Part shown: in pieces, positions 52,458 through 63,257 of the stretch
Numbering within the stretch: the stretch's first letter is position 1
Layout: the number at the start of each line of letters is the position of its first letter
Source of the DNA: Novosphingobium kaempferiae
Lineage (GTDB): Bacteria; Pseudomonadota; Alphaproteobacteria; Sphingomonadales; Sphingomonadaceae
Direction: 5' to 3'
DNA: 64,000 bases
Assembly: GCF_021227995.1 (NCBI RefSeq)
Contig: NZ_CP089301.1
Location: 124,001 to 188,000, forward strand
Notes under the pieces: generated by a model
What the model saw: only the letters and a program-made list of their open reading frames with translations
Database searches by the model: none
What the model was told of the DNA's origin: nothing
Made by a program: the position numbers and the translations under genes

Positions 52458-54419
52458 TCAGGGCTGTTCGATTTCAGGGGCGGGAAGCTGGGCTTCGTTG
52501 ACCGGAACCTCGCCGCCTTCGTTATCCGGGATGACATCAAAGAAGGTGCCGATGGCGGCCTCGATCTCGGCGATGGCGAAGGGCTGGCCGCTGGTCTTGC
52601 TGAGCGGCACCGCGTCGATCAGGAACTGGTCGCGCAGCAGGGTCTTGAACTGGCCGGTGTTCATCTCCGGCACCAACACGCTGCCGAACCCGCCGAGCAG
52701 TTCGCCGAGGTTTTCCGGCAGCGGCCAGATATGCCGGACGTGGATGTGGCTGACGTCGAGCCCCCTGCGCCGCGCCCGCCGCACCGCCTGATGGATCGGC
52801 CCGAAAGTGGAGCCCCAGCCCACCACCGCCAGCTTCGCCTTCGCATCGCCGATCGCCACCTCCTGCGGCGGGACCGACTTTGCGATCCCCTCCACCTTGG
52901 CCTTGCGCGCATCGGTCTGGGCCTGATGGACGTCTGGGGCATAGTCGATGTTGCCGGTGTCGATGGCCTTCTCGATCCCGCCGATGCGATGCATGAGCCC
53001 CGCCGTCCCCGGCCTGATCCACGGCCTGACGCCGCGCGCGTCCCGCTTGAAGGGCAGCACCTTGTCCTCCGGCCCGTTGGGTTCGCTCAGGAACGCCACG
53101 GGGAACGGCTCGAACGCCGCCGGATCGGGCACCTTCCACGGCTCGGAGGCATTGCCGATGTAGCCGTCGGTCAGCAGGATCACCGGGGTCATGAACCGCG
53201 TGGCGATGCGGCAGGCCTCTATAGCACATTCGAAGGCGTCAGCCGGCGAGCGCGCCGCGATCACCGGCAACGGGGCATCGCCGTTGCGACCATAGACCGC
53301 CTGATAGAGATCGGACTGCTCGGTCTTGGTCGGAAGGCCGGTGGAAGGCCCGCCGCGCTGCGAATTGACGATGACCAGCGGCAGCTCGGTCATGATCGCC
53401 AGCCCCATCGCCTCCCCTTTCAGGGCGATGCCGGGGCCGGACGAGGACGTGACGCCCAGCTGCCCGGCATAAGACGCCCCGATTGCGGCGCAGATCGCGG
53501 CGATCTCGTCCTCCGCCTGGAAGGTGGTGACGCCGAACTCCTTCATCTTGACGAGATTGTGGAGCACGGCGGAGGCGGGTGTGATCGGATAGCCGCCGAA
53601 GAACATCGGCAACCCCGCAAGCTGCGCCCCCGCGACAAGGCCGAGCGAGACCGCCTCCGCCCCCGTCACCGTGCGGTAGAGGCCGGGCTCGGAAGGCACC
53701 GGGTCGATGTGCAGCTTCCTCAGCGGACCGGCCAGTTCCGCCGTCTCGCCATAGGCATGGCCCGCATTGAGCGCGGCGATATTCGCCTCGGCCAGCACCG
53801 GGTTCTTCGCGAACTTGGCGTTGAGCCAGTCGACCAGCGGCTGCCGGTCGCGGTCGAACATCCAGAGCGCCAGACCCAGCGTCCACATGTTCTTGCAGCG
53901 CAGCGCCTCCTTGTTGCCGAGGCCGAAGGGCTTCACCGCTTCCAGCGTCAGCGCCGAGATGTCGAAGGCCAGCACATCCCACTTCGCGAGGCTGCCGTCC
54001 TCCAGCGGGTCCTCCGCGTACTTCGCCTTTTCGAGGTTGCGCTTGTTGAACTCCCCGGTGTCGGCGATCACCAGCCCGCCCGGCTTGAGCGCGGCGACGT
54101 TCACTTTCAGCGCCGCAGGGTTCATCGCCACCAGCACGTCCGGCGCGTCGCCCGCCGTCGTGATCTCCTGCGAGCCGAAGTTGATCTGGAACGCGGAGAC
54201 GCCGAACAGCGTGCCCTGCGGCGCGCGGATCTCTGCCGGAAAGTCTGGGAAGGTCGCCAGATCGTTGCCCGCCAGCGCAGTGGAAAGCGTGAACTGCCCG
54301 CCGGTCAGCTGCATCCCGTCACCCGAGTCGCCTGCGAAGCGGACGACGACCGCTTCGGGCGTGTCGCTGGATGCTCTGGTATCGTGCCCGTACCCGTCCT
54401 CTGCGGCCAGTGTCGCCAT
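52458..54419 (-). CDS. korA: 2-oxoacid:ferredoxin oxidoreductase, fused gamma-alpha subunit
   Basis: A 653-aa subunit. The N-terminal gamma domain (VVRFAGDSGDGMQLTGGQFT, PQGTLFGVSAFQINFGS, ~residues 25-215) is fused to the alpha pyrimidine-binding domain (GYPITPASAVLHNL, FQAEDEIAAICAAIGASYAG, TSSSGPGIALKGEAMGLA, QRGGPSTGLPTKTEQSDL). The fused order is usual for KorA in aerobes. It should provide an alternative to the NAD-linked 2-oxoglutarate dehydrogenase complex with low-potential ferredoxin as acceptor. It heads the korAB operon. Confidence 0.94.
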   Translation of the reverse strand: MATLAAEDGYGHDTRASSDTPEAVVVRFAGDSGDGMQLTGGQFTLSTALAGNDLATFPDFPAEIRAPQGTLFGVSAFQINFGSQEITTAGDAPDVLVAMNPAALKVNVAALKPGGLVIADTGEFNKRNLEKAKYAEDPLEDGSLAKWDVLAFDISALTLEAVKPFGLGNKEALRCKNMWTLGLALWMFDRDRQPLVDWLNAKFAKNPVLAEANIAALNAGHAYGETAELAGPLRKLHIDPVPSEPGLYRTVTGAEAVSLGLVAGAQLAGLPMFFGGYPITPASAVLHNLVKMKEFGVTTFQAEDEIAAICAAIGASYAGQLGVTSSSGPGIALKGEAMGLAIMTELPLVIVNSQRGGPSTGLPTKTEQSDLYQAVYGRNGDAPLPVIAARSPADAFECAIEACRIATRFMTPVILLTDGYIGNASEPWKVPDPAAFEPFPVAFLSEPNGPEDKVLPFKRDARGVRPWIRPGTAGLMHRIGGIEKAIDTGNIDYAPDVHQAQTDARKAKVEGIAKSVPPQEVAIGDAKAKLAVVGWGSTFGPIHQAVRRARRRGLDVSHIHVRHIWPLPENLGELLGGFGSVLVPEMNTGQFKTLLRDQFLIDAVPLSKTSGQPFAIAEIEAAIGTFFDVIPDNEGGEVPVNEAQLPAPEIEQP

Positions 54420-54688
54420 GCTCGATCCTCTCGCGCCGGTCCGCGCCGGTTTTCTTGTGACGAGGCTGCGGACTCAGGTTCCCATTTACAAATTAGTTTT
54501 CCCTTGGGCGAACAAACATTGCATTTATCGCCATGGGCATGAGTGTGAACCTCAACTGCGGACAGTCAATACCGGCTAGCCAAGCGCGCGCCCTTCGGCC
54601 ATCTTGCCATCATGGCCGACGCACGGGTGCATTTCCTGCCGAATCGCGTAGAGAGCCGCTCCCATTCATTCCGGATTTGCCTATTTCC

Positions 54689-55171
54689 ATGACTGACTTC
54701 TCGTCCCTGCCGTATCGCCCCTGCGTGGGAGTCATGCTCGTCAACGCTGACGGCAAGGTCTTCGTGGGCAAGCGTATCGACACCAAGGAAGGCGATTTCT
54801 GGCAGATGCCGCAAGGCGGCGTCGATGATGGCGAAGACCTCAAGGAAGCCGCGCTCCGCGAGCTTTGGGAAGAAACCGGCGTCTCTCGCGATCACGCCAC
54901 GCTGCTGTCCCAGACGCGCGAGGAACTGCTCTACGACCTTCCGGCCGAGCTGATGGGCAAGCTGTGGAAGGGCAAGTATCGCGGCCAGCGCCAGCACTGG
55001 TTCCTCGCCCGGTTCGAGGGCAAGGACGCCGACATCGACCTCAATGCGCACCAGCCGGCCGAGTTCAACGACTGGAAGTGGATCGACGCCGAACTGCTGC
55101 CCGACCTGATCGTGCCGTTCAAGAAGCGCGTCTATCGGGCCGTGGTAGAAGAGTTCAAGGCGCTGATCTGA
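54689..55171 (+). CDS. rppH: RNA pyrophosphohydrolase
   Basis: A 160-aa Nudix hydrolase that removes the 5' pyrophosphate of mRNA to start decay. The Nudix box runs from G43 to V65 (GGVDDGEDLKEAALRELWEE plus TGV). YRPCVGVMLVNADGKVFVGK at the start and WKGKYRGQRQHWFLARFEG are typical of the RppH/IalA group. ATG 54689 starts the conserved region; the longer open frame upstream (to 54533) is not conserved-looking. Confidence 0.93.
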   Translation: MTDFSSLPYRPCVGVMLVNADGKVFVGKRIDTKEGDFWQMPQGGVDDGEDLKEAALRELWEETGVSRDHATLLSQTREELLYDLPAELMGKLWKGKYRGQRQHWFLARFEGKDADIDLNAHQPAEFNDWKWIDAELLPDLIVPFKKRVYRAVVEEFKALI

Positions 55172-55183
55172 ATTCGCGCTTGG

Positions 55184-55454
55184 CGTCGTCCCGGCGAAGG
55201 CGGGGACCGTGGGCTGTCTTTAGGCGCGCCCTGCGCGTGGGGGCTTCGACAGGCTCAGCCTGAGCGGGTTTCTATCACATAATCATTGCGAGCGCAGCGA
55301 AGCAATCCACGGTTGGCATACGCCGCTGGATTGCTTCGCTACGCTCGCAATGACGAAGGTGTGTGTGTGCCGCTCACCCTGAGCTTATCGAAGCCCCCGC
55401 TGAGAACACCCGCCTAAAGACAGCTCACGGTCCCGGATCAAGTCCGGGACGACG
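55184..55454. repeat. Concentric nest of three inverted-repeat families
   Basis: The gap between convergent rppH and the TPR gene is filled by three palindromes, one inside another. The outer (C) has arms 55184-55226 and 55411-55454 (CGTCGTCCCGG..GGGCTGTCTTTAGGCG and reverse). The middle (B) has arms 55239-55268 and 55371-55398 (GGGGGCTTCGACAGG.. and reverse). The inner (A) is 55283-55354, the CATTGCGAGCG element, copy 3. A short GT tract (GTGTGTGTG) lies at about 55360-55368. Arms are imperfect by a few bases. The whole can fold as one long hairpin. Confidence 0.92.
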
Positions 55455-55459
55455 AGGCC

Positions 55460-55966
55460 TCAGTTTTCCGAAACCGCCGTCTTGGGCGTCACCGCATCTG
55501 CTGTGACCATGCGCGGAGCAGGCCCCTTGGCGATGGCCGTGGCCAGCGTGCGCGTCTCTGCGCAATCCTTGCCGCACAGGGTCTGGAGACGCGCGAGGTT
55601 GCGGTTGGCCTTCTCGGTCGCGCCCTTCTCCGCCAGCGCCATGCCTTCGCCCGCAAGAGCGACGACATTGCGCGGATCGCTGGCGAGCGTGACGCGGTAG
55701 TAGTGCAGCGCCTTGCCCTGCATGCCCTGGCGGCGCGTGGCGTCGGCCAGCGAGAGCAGCACCTCGACGCTGCCCGGCTCCACCGTCAGCGCCGATTCAT
55801 AGGCGTCGATCGCACCGTTGAGATTGCCCGCCGCGGCGGCGGCATGGCCTTCGGTCAGCAGCGCGGACGCGCGCGGGTCGAGCTGCGCGGGCGGTTGCGA
55901 CAGGAGGACGCTGGAGGACGTGGCGGCTAGCAGGGAAAGAGCGATAGCAACGGGCGTATAACGCAT
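55460..55966 (-). CDS. Exported tetratricopeptide repeat protein
   Basis: A 168-aa protein with signal peptide (YTPVAIALSLLAATSSSVLL) and about two to three TPR units (ALLTEGHAAAAAGNLNGAID, VEVLLSLADATRRQGMQGKA, NVVALAGEGMALAEKGATEK). Two Cys (LCGKDC) near the C terminus may form a disulfide. Likely a periplasmic scaffold of unknown partner. ATG 55966 was chosen for its signal peptide and AAGGA ribosome-binding site; the frame extends upstream into the rsmB-like gene. Confidence 0.8.
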   Translation of the reverse strand: MRYTPVAIALSLLAATSSSVLLSQPPAQLDPRASALLTEGHAAAAAGNLNGAIDAYESALTVEPGSVEVLLSLADATRRQGMQGKALHYYRVTLASDPRNVVALAGEGMALAEKGATEKANRNLARLQTLCGKDCAETRTLATAIAKGPAPRMVTADAVTPKTAVSEN

Positions 55967-56015
55967 CAGCAGGTCCTTGGCCGAGGTCTTCGTCCTCATC
56001 ATGCCGGTGACGCTA

Positions 56016-57182
56016 TCACAGCCGAATGAAGCGCGCGACGAAAAAGCCGTCGGTTTCGTCATGGGACGGAGACAATCTGAGCCCGCTTCCGCGAACGGTC
56101 CCGGCGGGCAGCACGGGCAGCTCGGCGCGCCAGCCGGGGTGGCGGGCGAGGAAGGCCGTCGCCTGATCCGCCCCTTCGGCGTCGAGCAGCGAGCAGGTCA
56201 CGAAGACCAGCCGCCCGCCCGACTTCACCAGCGTCGCCGCCACGTCGAGCAGGCGGGACTGGATCGCCGCGTAGCGATCGAGCTGCTTGTCGGTCAGCCG
56301 CCAGCGCGCTTCCGGGTTGCGCCGCCATGTCCCGGTCCCGGAGCACGGCGCATCGACGAGCACGGCGTCGGCGTTGCCGACGAAGCGGTCGAGCGCCTGC
56401 ATCTCGCGATTGGCGTCGAGCAGCACTGTCTCGATATTGCTCGCCCCAGCCCGCTCGGCCCGCGGCGCAAGGCGCGAAAGGCGCGCCCGGTCGGCATCGC
56501 AGGCGATCAGCGCGCCCTCGTTCTGCATCGCCGCGGCGAGCGCGAGCGTCTTGCCCCCTGCTCCGGCGCACAGGTCGATCACCGTCTCGCCGGGCCGCGC
56601 CGCGACGACCTCACAGGTAAGCTGCGAGCCCGCGTCCTGCACTTCGATCATGCCCTGAAGATAGGCTTCGGACTGCTCGATCTTGGTCTCGGGCGGATAG
56701 CGCCAGCCGTTCACAGGCGCGACCTTCACCGCGCCCTCGGGCAAATCCAGACGTCCGGCCTTGAGCGTATTGACGCGGATGTCGAGCGGGGCGCGGTCGA
56801 GCAGCGCCTCAGGGCTGTCGACGCCGCTGGCGGCGAACCGCGCCATCAGCCATGCAGGCGCGACGCCGCCGGAAGCGACGGGCTCGACCGGGTCGATGGG
56901 TGCAGGTGCATGGCGCGAACCGTCGAACAGCGCGGCAAGCTGCGCATCGTCCGCCGCCACCCGCAGCATCGCGGCGCGGCCGTTGGCGGGGATCTCACCG
57001 CAGGCGCGGATGGCACGGTAGGCGAGTTCGCGCACCGCGCGCCGGTCTCCGCTGCCCGCCCAGCGGCGCGCGCGGAACCATTCGGAGATCAGCCGGTCGG
57101 CGGGCGCCCCGTTGGAGCGCGCCGCCTCGATCACGAGGTCGAGCACCTCGATCGCGGTCTGGACGCGGGCGGCAGGGGTCAC
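56016..57182 (-). CDS. RsmB/NOP family rRNA (cytosine-C5) methyltransferase
   Basis: A 388-aa SAM-dependent RNA m5C methyltransferase. An N-terminal NusB-like helical part precedes the Rossmann core: VIDLCAGAGGKTLALAAAM (motif I), the release Cys in LVDAPCSGTGTWRRNPEARW, and the catalytic Cys in VFVTCSLLDAEGADQ. The conserved QDAGSQLTCEVV motif precedes motif I. It probably methylates 16S rRNA, but the exact base is uncertain. GTG start at 57182. It lies 22 bases downstream of guaB. Confidence 0.9.
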   Translation of the reverse strand: MTPAARVQTAIEVLDLVIEAARSNGAPADRLISEWFRARRWAGSGDRRAVRELAYRAIRACGEIPANGRAAMLRVAADDAQLAALFDGSRHAPAPIDPVEPVASGGVAPAWLMARFAASGVDSPEALLDRAPLDIRVNTLKAGRLDLPEGAVKVAPVNGWRYPPETKIEQSEAYLQGMIEVQDAGSQLTCEVVAARPGETVIDLCAGAGGKTLALAAAMQNEGALIACDADRARLSRLAPRAERAGASNIETVLLDANREMQALDRFVGNADAVLVDAPCSGTGTWRRNPEARWRLTDKQLDRYAAIQSRLLDVAATLVKSGGRLVFVTCSLLDAEGADQATAFLARHPGWRAELPVLPAGTVRGSGLRLSPSHDETDGFFVARFIRL

Positions 57183-57204
57183 GGTTTTAGGCCCTGCGGC
57201 CCTC

Positions 57205-59020
<1,816 letters not shown>

Positions 59021-59022
59021 CT

Positions 59023-60573
59023 CTATTTCGCCGGAACCCTCGGCGCGCCGACGGGCACCTTGCGCGTATCGGCGAACCAGCGGCCCAGCGCGGTCAGCAT
59101 CTTCACGTCGTCGGTCGCCCCGCCGAGCTGGAGCGGGTGAGAGAGGTCGTCGCTCGGGCGGTGGTAGTCGCCGTCGAAGAAGGCGCGCATGCGGTTGATG
59201 TCGCCGTAGGAGGTCGTCACCATGACGGCGGGAATGTCATGCTGGAGCAGCGCCCAGCCGTCCTGCCGCTTGACGTATTCGTTGGCTTCGTCGTTGTCGC
59301 GCAGCTTGAAGCCCTCGGCCTTCGCCACTTTGGCGATGTCCTTGTCGAGCCCGGTCATGCCGCGCCCGACGATGGCGAAGGGGGTCTTCCTCGGCGCGAT
59401 GGCGATCGAATCGATGTTGAACGCGGCGATGAAATTCTCCAGCGGCACCGGCGGCTGGTCGGCGAAGGCGTGCGCGCCCAGCAGGCCGAGTTCCTCCGCC
59501 GTGGTCGCGAGGAAGTAGACGTCGCGGTCCATCTGCGGATTGCGGGCAAGGCGTCGCGCCACTTCGGTCAGCGCGGCGACGCCGCTGGCGTTATCGATCG
59601 CGCCGTTGCAGATGATGTCTTCCGCAGGGGCCTCGCCGCATTCTCCAAAATGGTCCCAATGGGCGACGAAGAGCACCGCCCCGGCCCGCCTGTTCCGCCC
59701 CGGAATCTTGCCGATCAGGTTGTGCGTGCGAATCGTCGTTTCGTTCGTGCTCGCTTCGAGCGAGGCGGTCACGTCGAGGACGATAGGGGCGAAATCGTCC
59801 TTGGCCGCTGCCTCTTCCAGAGCATCGAGCGTGTGCGAGGTACCCTTGAGCAGCGTGTCCATGGTGGCACGGCCCACGAAGGCTTCGAGATCGCCACCCA
59901 GCGTCTCGTCGGACAGCGCGTATCCGGAACGCCGACGCCGCGCCTCGACTTCGGCAATGGTGCGCTCCCCGTCGAGCACCGTCAGCACCGCCGATGCGCC
60001 CATCGCCAGCAGGTCGTTCTGCCGCGCGCTGTCGGGCGTGTTGCCATCGAGCAGGACCGCGATGCGGCCCGCCAGTTCGTTGCGCGTGAAGTCCTGGCTG
60101 CGCGCGCGGCCCACGAACAGCAGCGGCGCATTGCGCACCAGCGCGCGCTTGCCCGAGGTGAAGACCAGCACGTCCTTGGGCGTGATCACCGCGCGGTAGC
60201 CCTTGCGCGCGAACACCGCCTTGCCGCCTTCAGGCTCGTGCGCGATCACCGAGACGGGGGCGAACCACTCGTTGCCGGGATCGTTGGTGCCAGAGACGAG
60301 CCCGATATCGAACCACTGCTTCGCGAGGTAGCGCAGCGTCTTCGCCTCGCCGTCGGTGCCGGGCTCACGCCCGTCGAAGTCGTCGCTGGCGAGAATCTGG
60401 ATATGCGTGCGCAGGCGATTCTCGATCTCCTGATCGGCACGGCTGACGCTGGCGGCGGGGACGGAAGTGGGTCTCAGCGCGACGCCGAGCACGGCAACGC
60501 CCAAGGCCAGCGGCGCGAAAAACGCAGCCGCTTTCCAAGCACTTGTCCCTGCTGCCCACTTGCCCGAATTCAT
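59023..60573 (-). CDS. M28 family zinc aminopeptidase, exported
   Basis: A 516-aa peptidase with an N-terminal signal anchor (AAAFFAPLALGVAVLGVALR), an inserted PA-like domain (LAGRIAVLLDGNTPDSAR region) and the M28 core. Zinc ligands and catalytic residues are in VLFVAHWDHFGECGE, NGAIDNASGVAALTEVARR, LATTAEELGLLGAHAFA and the later SIAIAPRK/DGDYHRPSDDLSH segments. It should remove N-terminal amino acids in the periplasm or at the cell surface. ATG 60573 was chosen; upstream codons in frame are not coding-like. Divergent from the next gene. Confidence 0.92.
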   Translation of the reverse strand: MNSGKWAAGTSAWKAAAFFAPLALGVAVLGVALRPTSVPAASVSRADQEIENRLRTHIQILASDDFDGREPGTDGEAKTLRYLAKQWFDIGLVSGTNDPGNEWFAPVSVIAHEPEGGKAVFARKGYRAVITPKDVLVFTSGKRALVRNAPLLFVGRARSQDFTRNELAGRIAVLLDGNTPDSARQNDLLAMGASAVLTVLDGERTIAEVEARRRRSGYALSDETLGGDLEAFVGRATMDTLLKGTSHTLDALEEAAAKDDFAPIVLDVTASLEASTNETTIRTHNLIGKIPGRNRRAGAVLFVAHWDHFGECGEAPAEDIICNGAIDNASGVAALTEVARRLARNPQMDRDVYFLATTAEELGLLGAHAFADQPPVPLENFIAAFNIDSIAIAPRKTPFAIVGRGMTGLDKDIAKVAKAEGFKLRDNDEANEYVKRQDGWALLQHDIPAVMVTTSYGDINRMRAFFDGDYHRPSDDLSHPLQLGGATDDVKMLTALGRWFADTRKVPVGAPRVPAK

Positions 60574-60780
60574 TGCGGCCCACCTATACGACACAAATTC
60601 GACGGTGGTTGGAATTTTTCGTCCGCCCCCGTGCAGACGCAGCATTTTTCTCACCGCAAGTGCAACATGGCGTAGCGATGCAACACCCGGAAGCCCTCAC
60701 GGAACAGGGGGTAGGTTTGGGAATTGATCTCCACGCGACGACGTGTCTTACCGGCATTGGACAACAGGGACAGAACGACC

Positions 60781-61659
60781 ATGCGGCTCGACGATTTCGA
60801 CCCCGACAACATCCGCGTCAACGAAGGTGGCCGGGGCGGCGGCCTGCCCTTCGGTGGTGGCGGCAAGCTCGGCTGCGGCACGCTCGTCATCGTGCTGATC
60901 GGCGCGCTCGTCTTTGGCGTCGATCCGGGGCAGATGCTCGGCACGATCGAGGGGGTGCAGCAACAGCAGGCCCCTGCCCCCGCGCAGCAGGCGGGCGGCG
61001 GGCAGCGCAGCACGTCGGAGATCTGCCGCTCGAACGCCTATTCGCTGGAGGCCTGCAACGCGCTGTCCTCGCTCAACAGGACGTGGGAGCCGCTGTTCCG
61101 GCAGGCCAACGTGCCGTTCGAGCAGCCCACCCTCACCTTCTACACCGGCGGCACCCAGAGCGGCTGCGGCGCGGCGCAGAGCGCGATGGGTCCGTTCTAC
61201 TGCCCCGCCGACCAGGGCATCTACATCGACGTCAGCTTCTACGACCAACTGGAGAAGCAACTCGGCGCCAAGGGCGACTTCGCGCGGTACTACGTGATCG
61301 CCCATGAGTACGGGCACCATGTCCAGTACCTCACCGGGACGGCGCGTCAGGTGCGGCAGGCGCAGCAGCAGAACCCCCGGCAGGAGAACGCGCTGCAGGT
61401 ACGCATGGAGCTTCAGGCCGACTGCTACGCGGGCGTCTGGGCGGGCAAGCACCGCGACCTCATCGAGCCGGGCGACATGGAGGAAGGCCTGACCGCCGCC
61501 AGCGCCATCGGCGACGACACGCTGATGAAGAACGCCGGGCAGGCAGTCTCGCCCGAAAGCTTCACCCACGGCTCCAGCGCCGAGCGGATGCGCTGGCTCA
61601 AGCGCGGCCTCGATACCGGGAACGAGGATGCCTGTGACACGTTCAAGTCCATAGAGTGA
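60781..61659 (+). CDS. YpfJ-family neutral zinc metallopeptidase
   Basis: A 292-aa membrane-anchored protein. N-terminal MRLDDFDPDNIRVNEGGRGG (typical RxxNIED-like start), a Gly-rich linker, one helix (LGCGTLVIVLIGALVFGV), a Gln/Ala/Pro-rich linker and the peptidase domain. HEYGHH in YYVIAHEYGHHVQYLTG is the zinc motif, and LQADCYAGVWAGKH gives the third ligand region. TLTFYTGGTQSGCGAAQSAM is family-specific. Proteolytic activity is predicted, not shown for most members. Confidence 0.93.
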   Translation: MRLDDFDPDNIRVNEGGRGGGLPFGGGGKLGCGTLVIVLIGALVFGVDPGQMLGTIEGVQQQQAPAPAQQAGGGQRSTSEICRSNAYSLEACNALSSLNRTWEPLFRQANVPFEQPTLTFYTGGTQSGCGAAQSAMGPFYCPADQGIYIDVSFYDQLEKQLGAKGDFARYYVIAHEYGHHVQYLTGTARQVRQAQQQNPRQENALQVRMELQADCYAGVWAGKHRDLIEPGDMEEGLTAASAIGDDTLMKNAGQAVSPESFTHGSSAERMRWLKRGLDTGNEDACDTFKSIE

Positions 61660-61717
61660 CGGTGTATTCGCGGACCCGAACGGGCGTCCGCAACGCCGGG
61701 GACAGGAGAACAGGGAC

Positions 61718-62374
61718 ATGCGCCGCAAGCTGGTGGGTGCGTTCGTCATGATGGGTCTGGTTGCGACCCCCGTCATGGCGCGCCAGGAAGACAAACCGAT
61801 AACCTCGCGCGATCCGGACGCCATGGACGTGGCGAAGACGCCGGTGAACGACCTCAACGTCGGGCGCGACGGCGAAATCCCGCCGCTGCTGATACAGGCC
61901 ACGGCGGAACCCTATCGCATCAAGGGCCTTGCCAAGTGCCGCCAGCTTTCCGCCGCGATCAAGGATCTCGACGAAGTGCTCGGCCCCGACATCGACCTCC
62001 CCGCCGAAGAGCGCGACCGCATCAACGCGGGCCGCGTCGGCAAATGGGTGGTTGCATCCTTCATTCCTTTCCGCGGGCTGATCCGCGAAGTCTCGGGCGC
62101 CAACGCGCAGGACCGCAAGGTCAATGCTGCGATCCAGGCAGGCCTGACGCGGCGCGGCTTCCTCAAGGGCGTCGGCCAGGCGAAGGGCTGCGCCTATCCA
62201 GCCGCCCCGGCTCCGGCCCATGTCGTGCAGGCGAAGCTGAACGAAATGGAAGCCATCGAAAAGGAAAAGGCCGACAAGAAGAAGGCCAAGGCGGAAGCGA
62301 AGGCCGATAAGAGCGATAAGGGTCTTGCCTTCAAGTCGGAACCCGACGCGCGCCAGCCCGTGCCGAAGCACTGA
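61718..62374 (+). CDS. Exported hypothetical protein with Lys/Ala-rich tail
   Basis: A 218-aa protein with a signal peptide (LVGAFVMMGLVATPVMA). The middle contains two Cys (LAKCRQLS, AKGCAYP) and VVASFIPFRGLIREVSG. The last ~60 residues are a charged helix/low-complexity tail rich in Lys, Ala and Glu (EKADKKKAKAEAKADKSDKG). It is of the kind seen widely in sphingomonads next to metalloprotease genes; no function is known. GGAGAA lies before the ATG; 58 bases after the YpfJ-like gene. Confidence 0.8.
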   Translation: MRRKLVGAFVMMGLVATPVMARQEDKPITSRDPDAMDVAKTPVNDLNVGRDGEIPPLLIQATAEPYRIKGLAKCRQLSAAIKDLDEVLGPDIDLPAEERDRINAGRVGKWVVASFIPFRGLIREVSGANAQDRKVNAAIQAGLTRRGFLKGVGQAKGCAYPAAPAPAHVVQAKLNEMEAIEKEKADKKKAKAEAKADKSDKGLAFKSEPDARQPVPKH

Positions 62375-62457
62375 CGAAAGCGGAAACATCGACCCGGTCG
62401 CCTCGTTGCTTCTGAAGCACTCGCCCTGTGAGTGCGATGACTAGTCGAGGTGCCCGG

Positions 62458-63201
62458 ATGGTTTCGCTACGTTTCGCTCTGCCCATGCTCGGTGCCGTCT
62501 CGGTGCTGTTCAGTGCATGCAGCGGAAACCCACCGTCAGAGGCCGATTCTAGCGAAGCGATAGCGCCTGGAGCAGAGGCGAGTTCGCCCGAAACCGGCGG
62601 AATTGCGCCACAATCGGTATCGAAAATGGCCGCCGCGCCCGCCGGTCCGATCTCCTGCGCGGCCGATATCGGCGAGGCGGCGGCGAGCAAGCTAGCGGAA
62701 CAATGCCGAGCCGTCTCCCCCGCCACGCGGCCACCGTGCAACGTCGCCAATTCCTGCGCAATGATCCGCAACGAGGTGGCGAGAGGCTGCGCGATTCTCG
62801 GAGAAGATGCTGCAAAAACAGAAGGTTGCAGCCTCGATCCGGTCAGTCGGGAAGCCGCCGCCGACATGGTGATGCGCTACTACAGCGCCATCAATGCCCG
62901 GGACTACGCCTCGGCCTACGCCCTGTGGGGCCCGGACGGTGGCACCAGCGGCAAGACTTTGACCGCTTTTTCAGAAGGTTACGCGAAAACCCGCCGCACC
63001 CATGTCGACATCGGCAAGGTTTCGGACGTCGAAGGCGGGGCCGGTTCGATCTACGTGACGGTGCCGGTCACGGTCGATGCCGAACTCGACGACGGCCGCC
63101 GCCAGCGCTTCACCGGCAGCTACGCCCTGCGCCAGATCAACCGCGGCATGGGCATCTCGCAAGGCTGGCACATCGAGAACGCGAAGCTCCGCCCGGCCTG
63201 A
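62458..63201 (+). CDS. Putative lipoprotein with NTF2-like domain
   Basis: A 247-aa protein. The signal peptide ends in a lipobox-like LFSAC with Cys21, followed by a Ser/Glu/Pro-rich linker, a Cys-containing segment (ISCAAD, EQCRAVSP, PPCNVANSCAMIRNE, RGCAIL, EGCSLD), and a C-terminal domain of NTF2/SnoaL pattern (MVMRYYSAINARDYASAYAL through QGWHIENAKLRPA). Ligand unknown. ATG 62458 has GAGGTG upstream; earlier in-frame starts lack this. Confidence 0.78.
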   Translation: MVSLRFALPMLGAVSVLFSACSGNPPSEADSSEAIAPGAEASSPETGGIAPQSVSKMAAAPAGPISCAADIGEAAASKLAEQCRAVSPATRPPCNVANSCAMIRNEVARGCAILGEDAAKTEGCSLDPVSREAAADMVMRYYSAINARDYASAYALWGPDGGTSGKTLTAFSEGYAKTRRTHVDIGKVSDVEGGAGSIYVTVPVTVDAELDDGRRQRFTGSYALRQINRGMGISQGWHIENAKLRPA

Positions 63202-63210
63202 CCATGCGAA

Positions 63211-63239
63211 AAGGGCGGCGATCTCAGGCCGCCGCCCTT
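63211..63239. terminator. Hairpin between convergent genes
   Basis: A 9-bp stem (AAGGGCGGC at 63211-63219, GCCGCCCTT at 63231-63239) with an 11-base loop, followed by CCCTTT. It begins 9 bases after the lipoprotein stop. The T tail is weak on plus; on minus the preceding bases offer TTTT. Confidence 0.7.
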
Positions 63240-63257
63240 CCCTTTGCCTGAAAAACC

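Noticed and set aside
52407..54542. A 711-codon open frame antisense to korA
   Set aside because: Same reasoning: korA is complete, and the antisense product has no recognisable fold.
55184..55454. CRISPR array
   Set aside because: Repeats here are inverted pairs nested around each other, not direct repeats with regular unique spacers; no cas gene is in the window.
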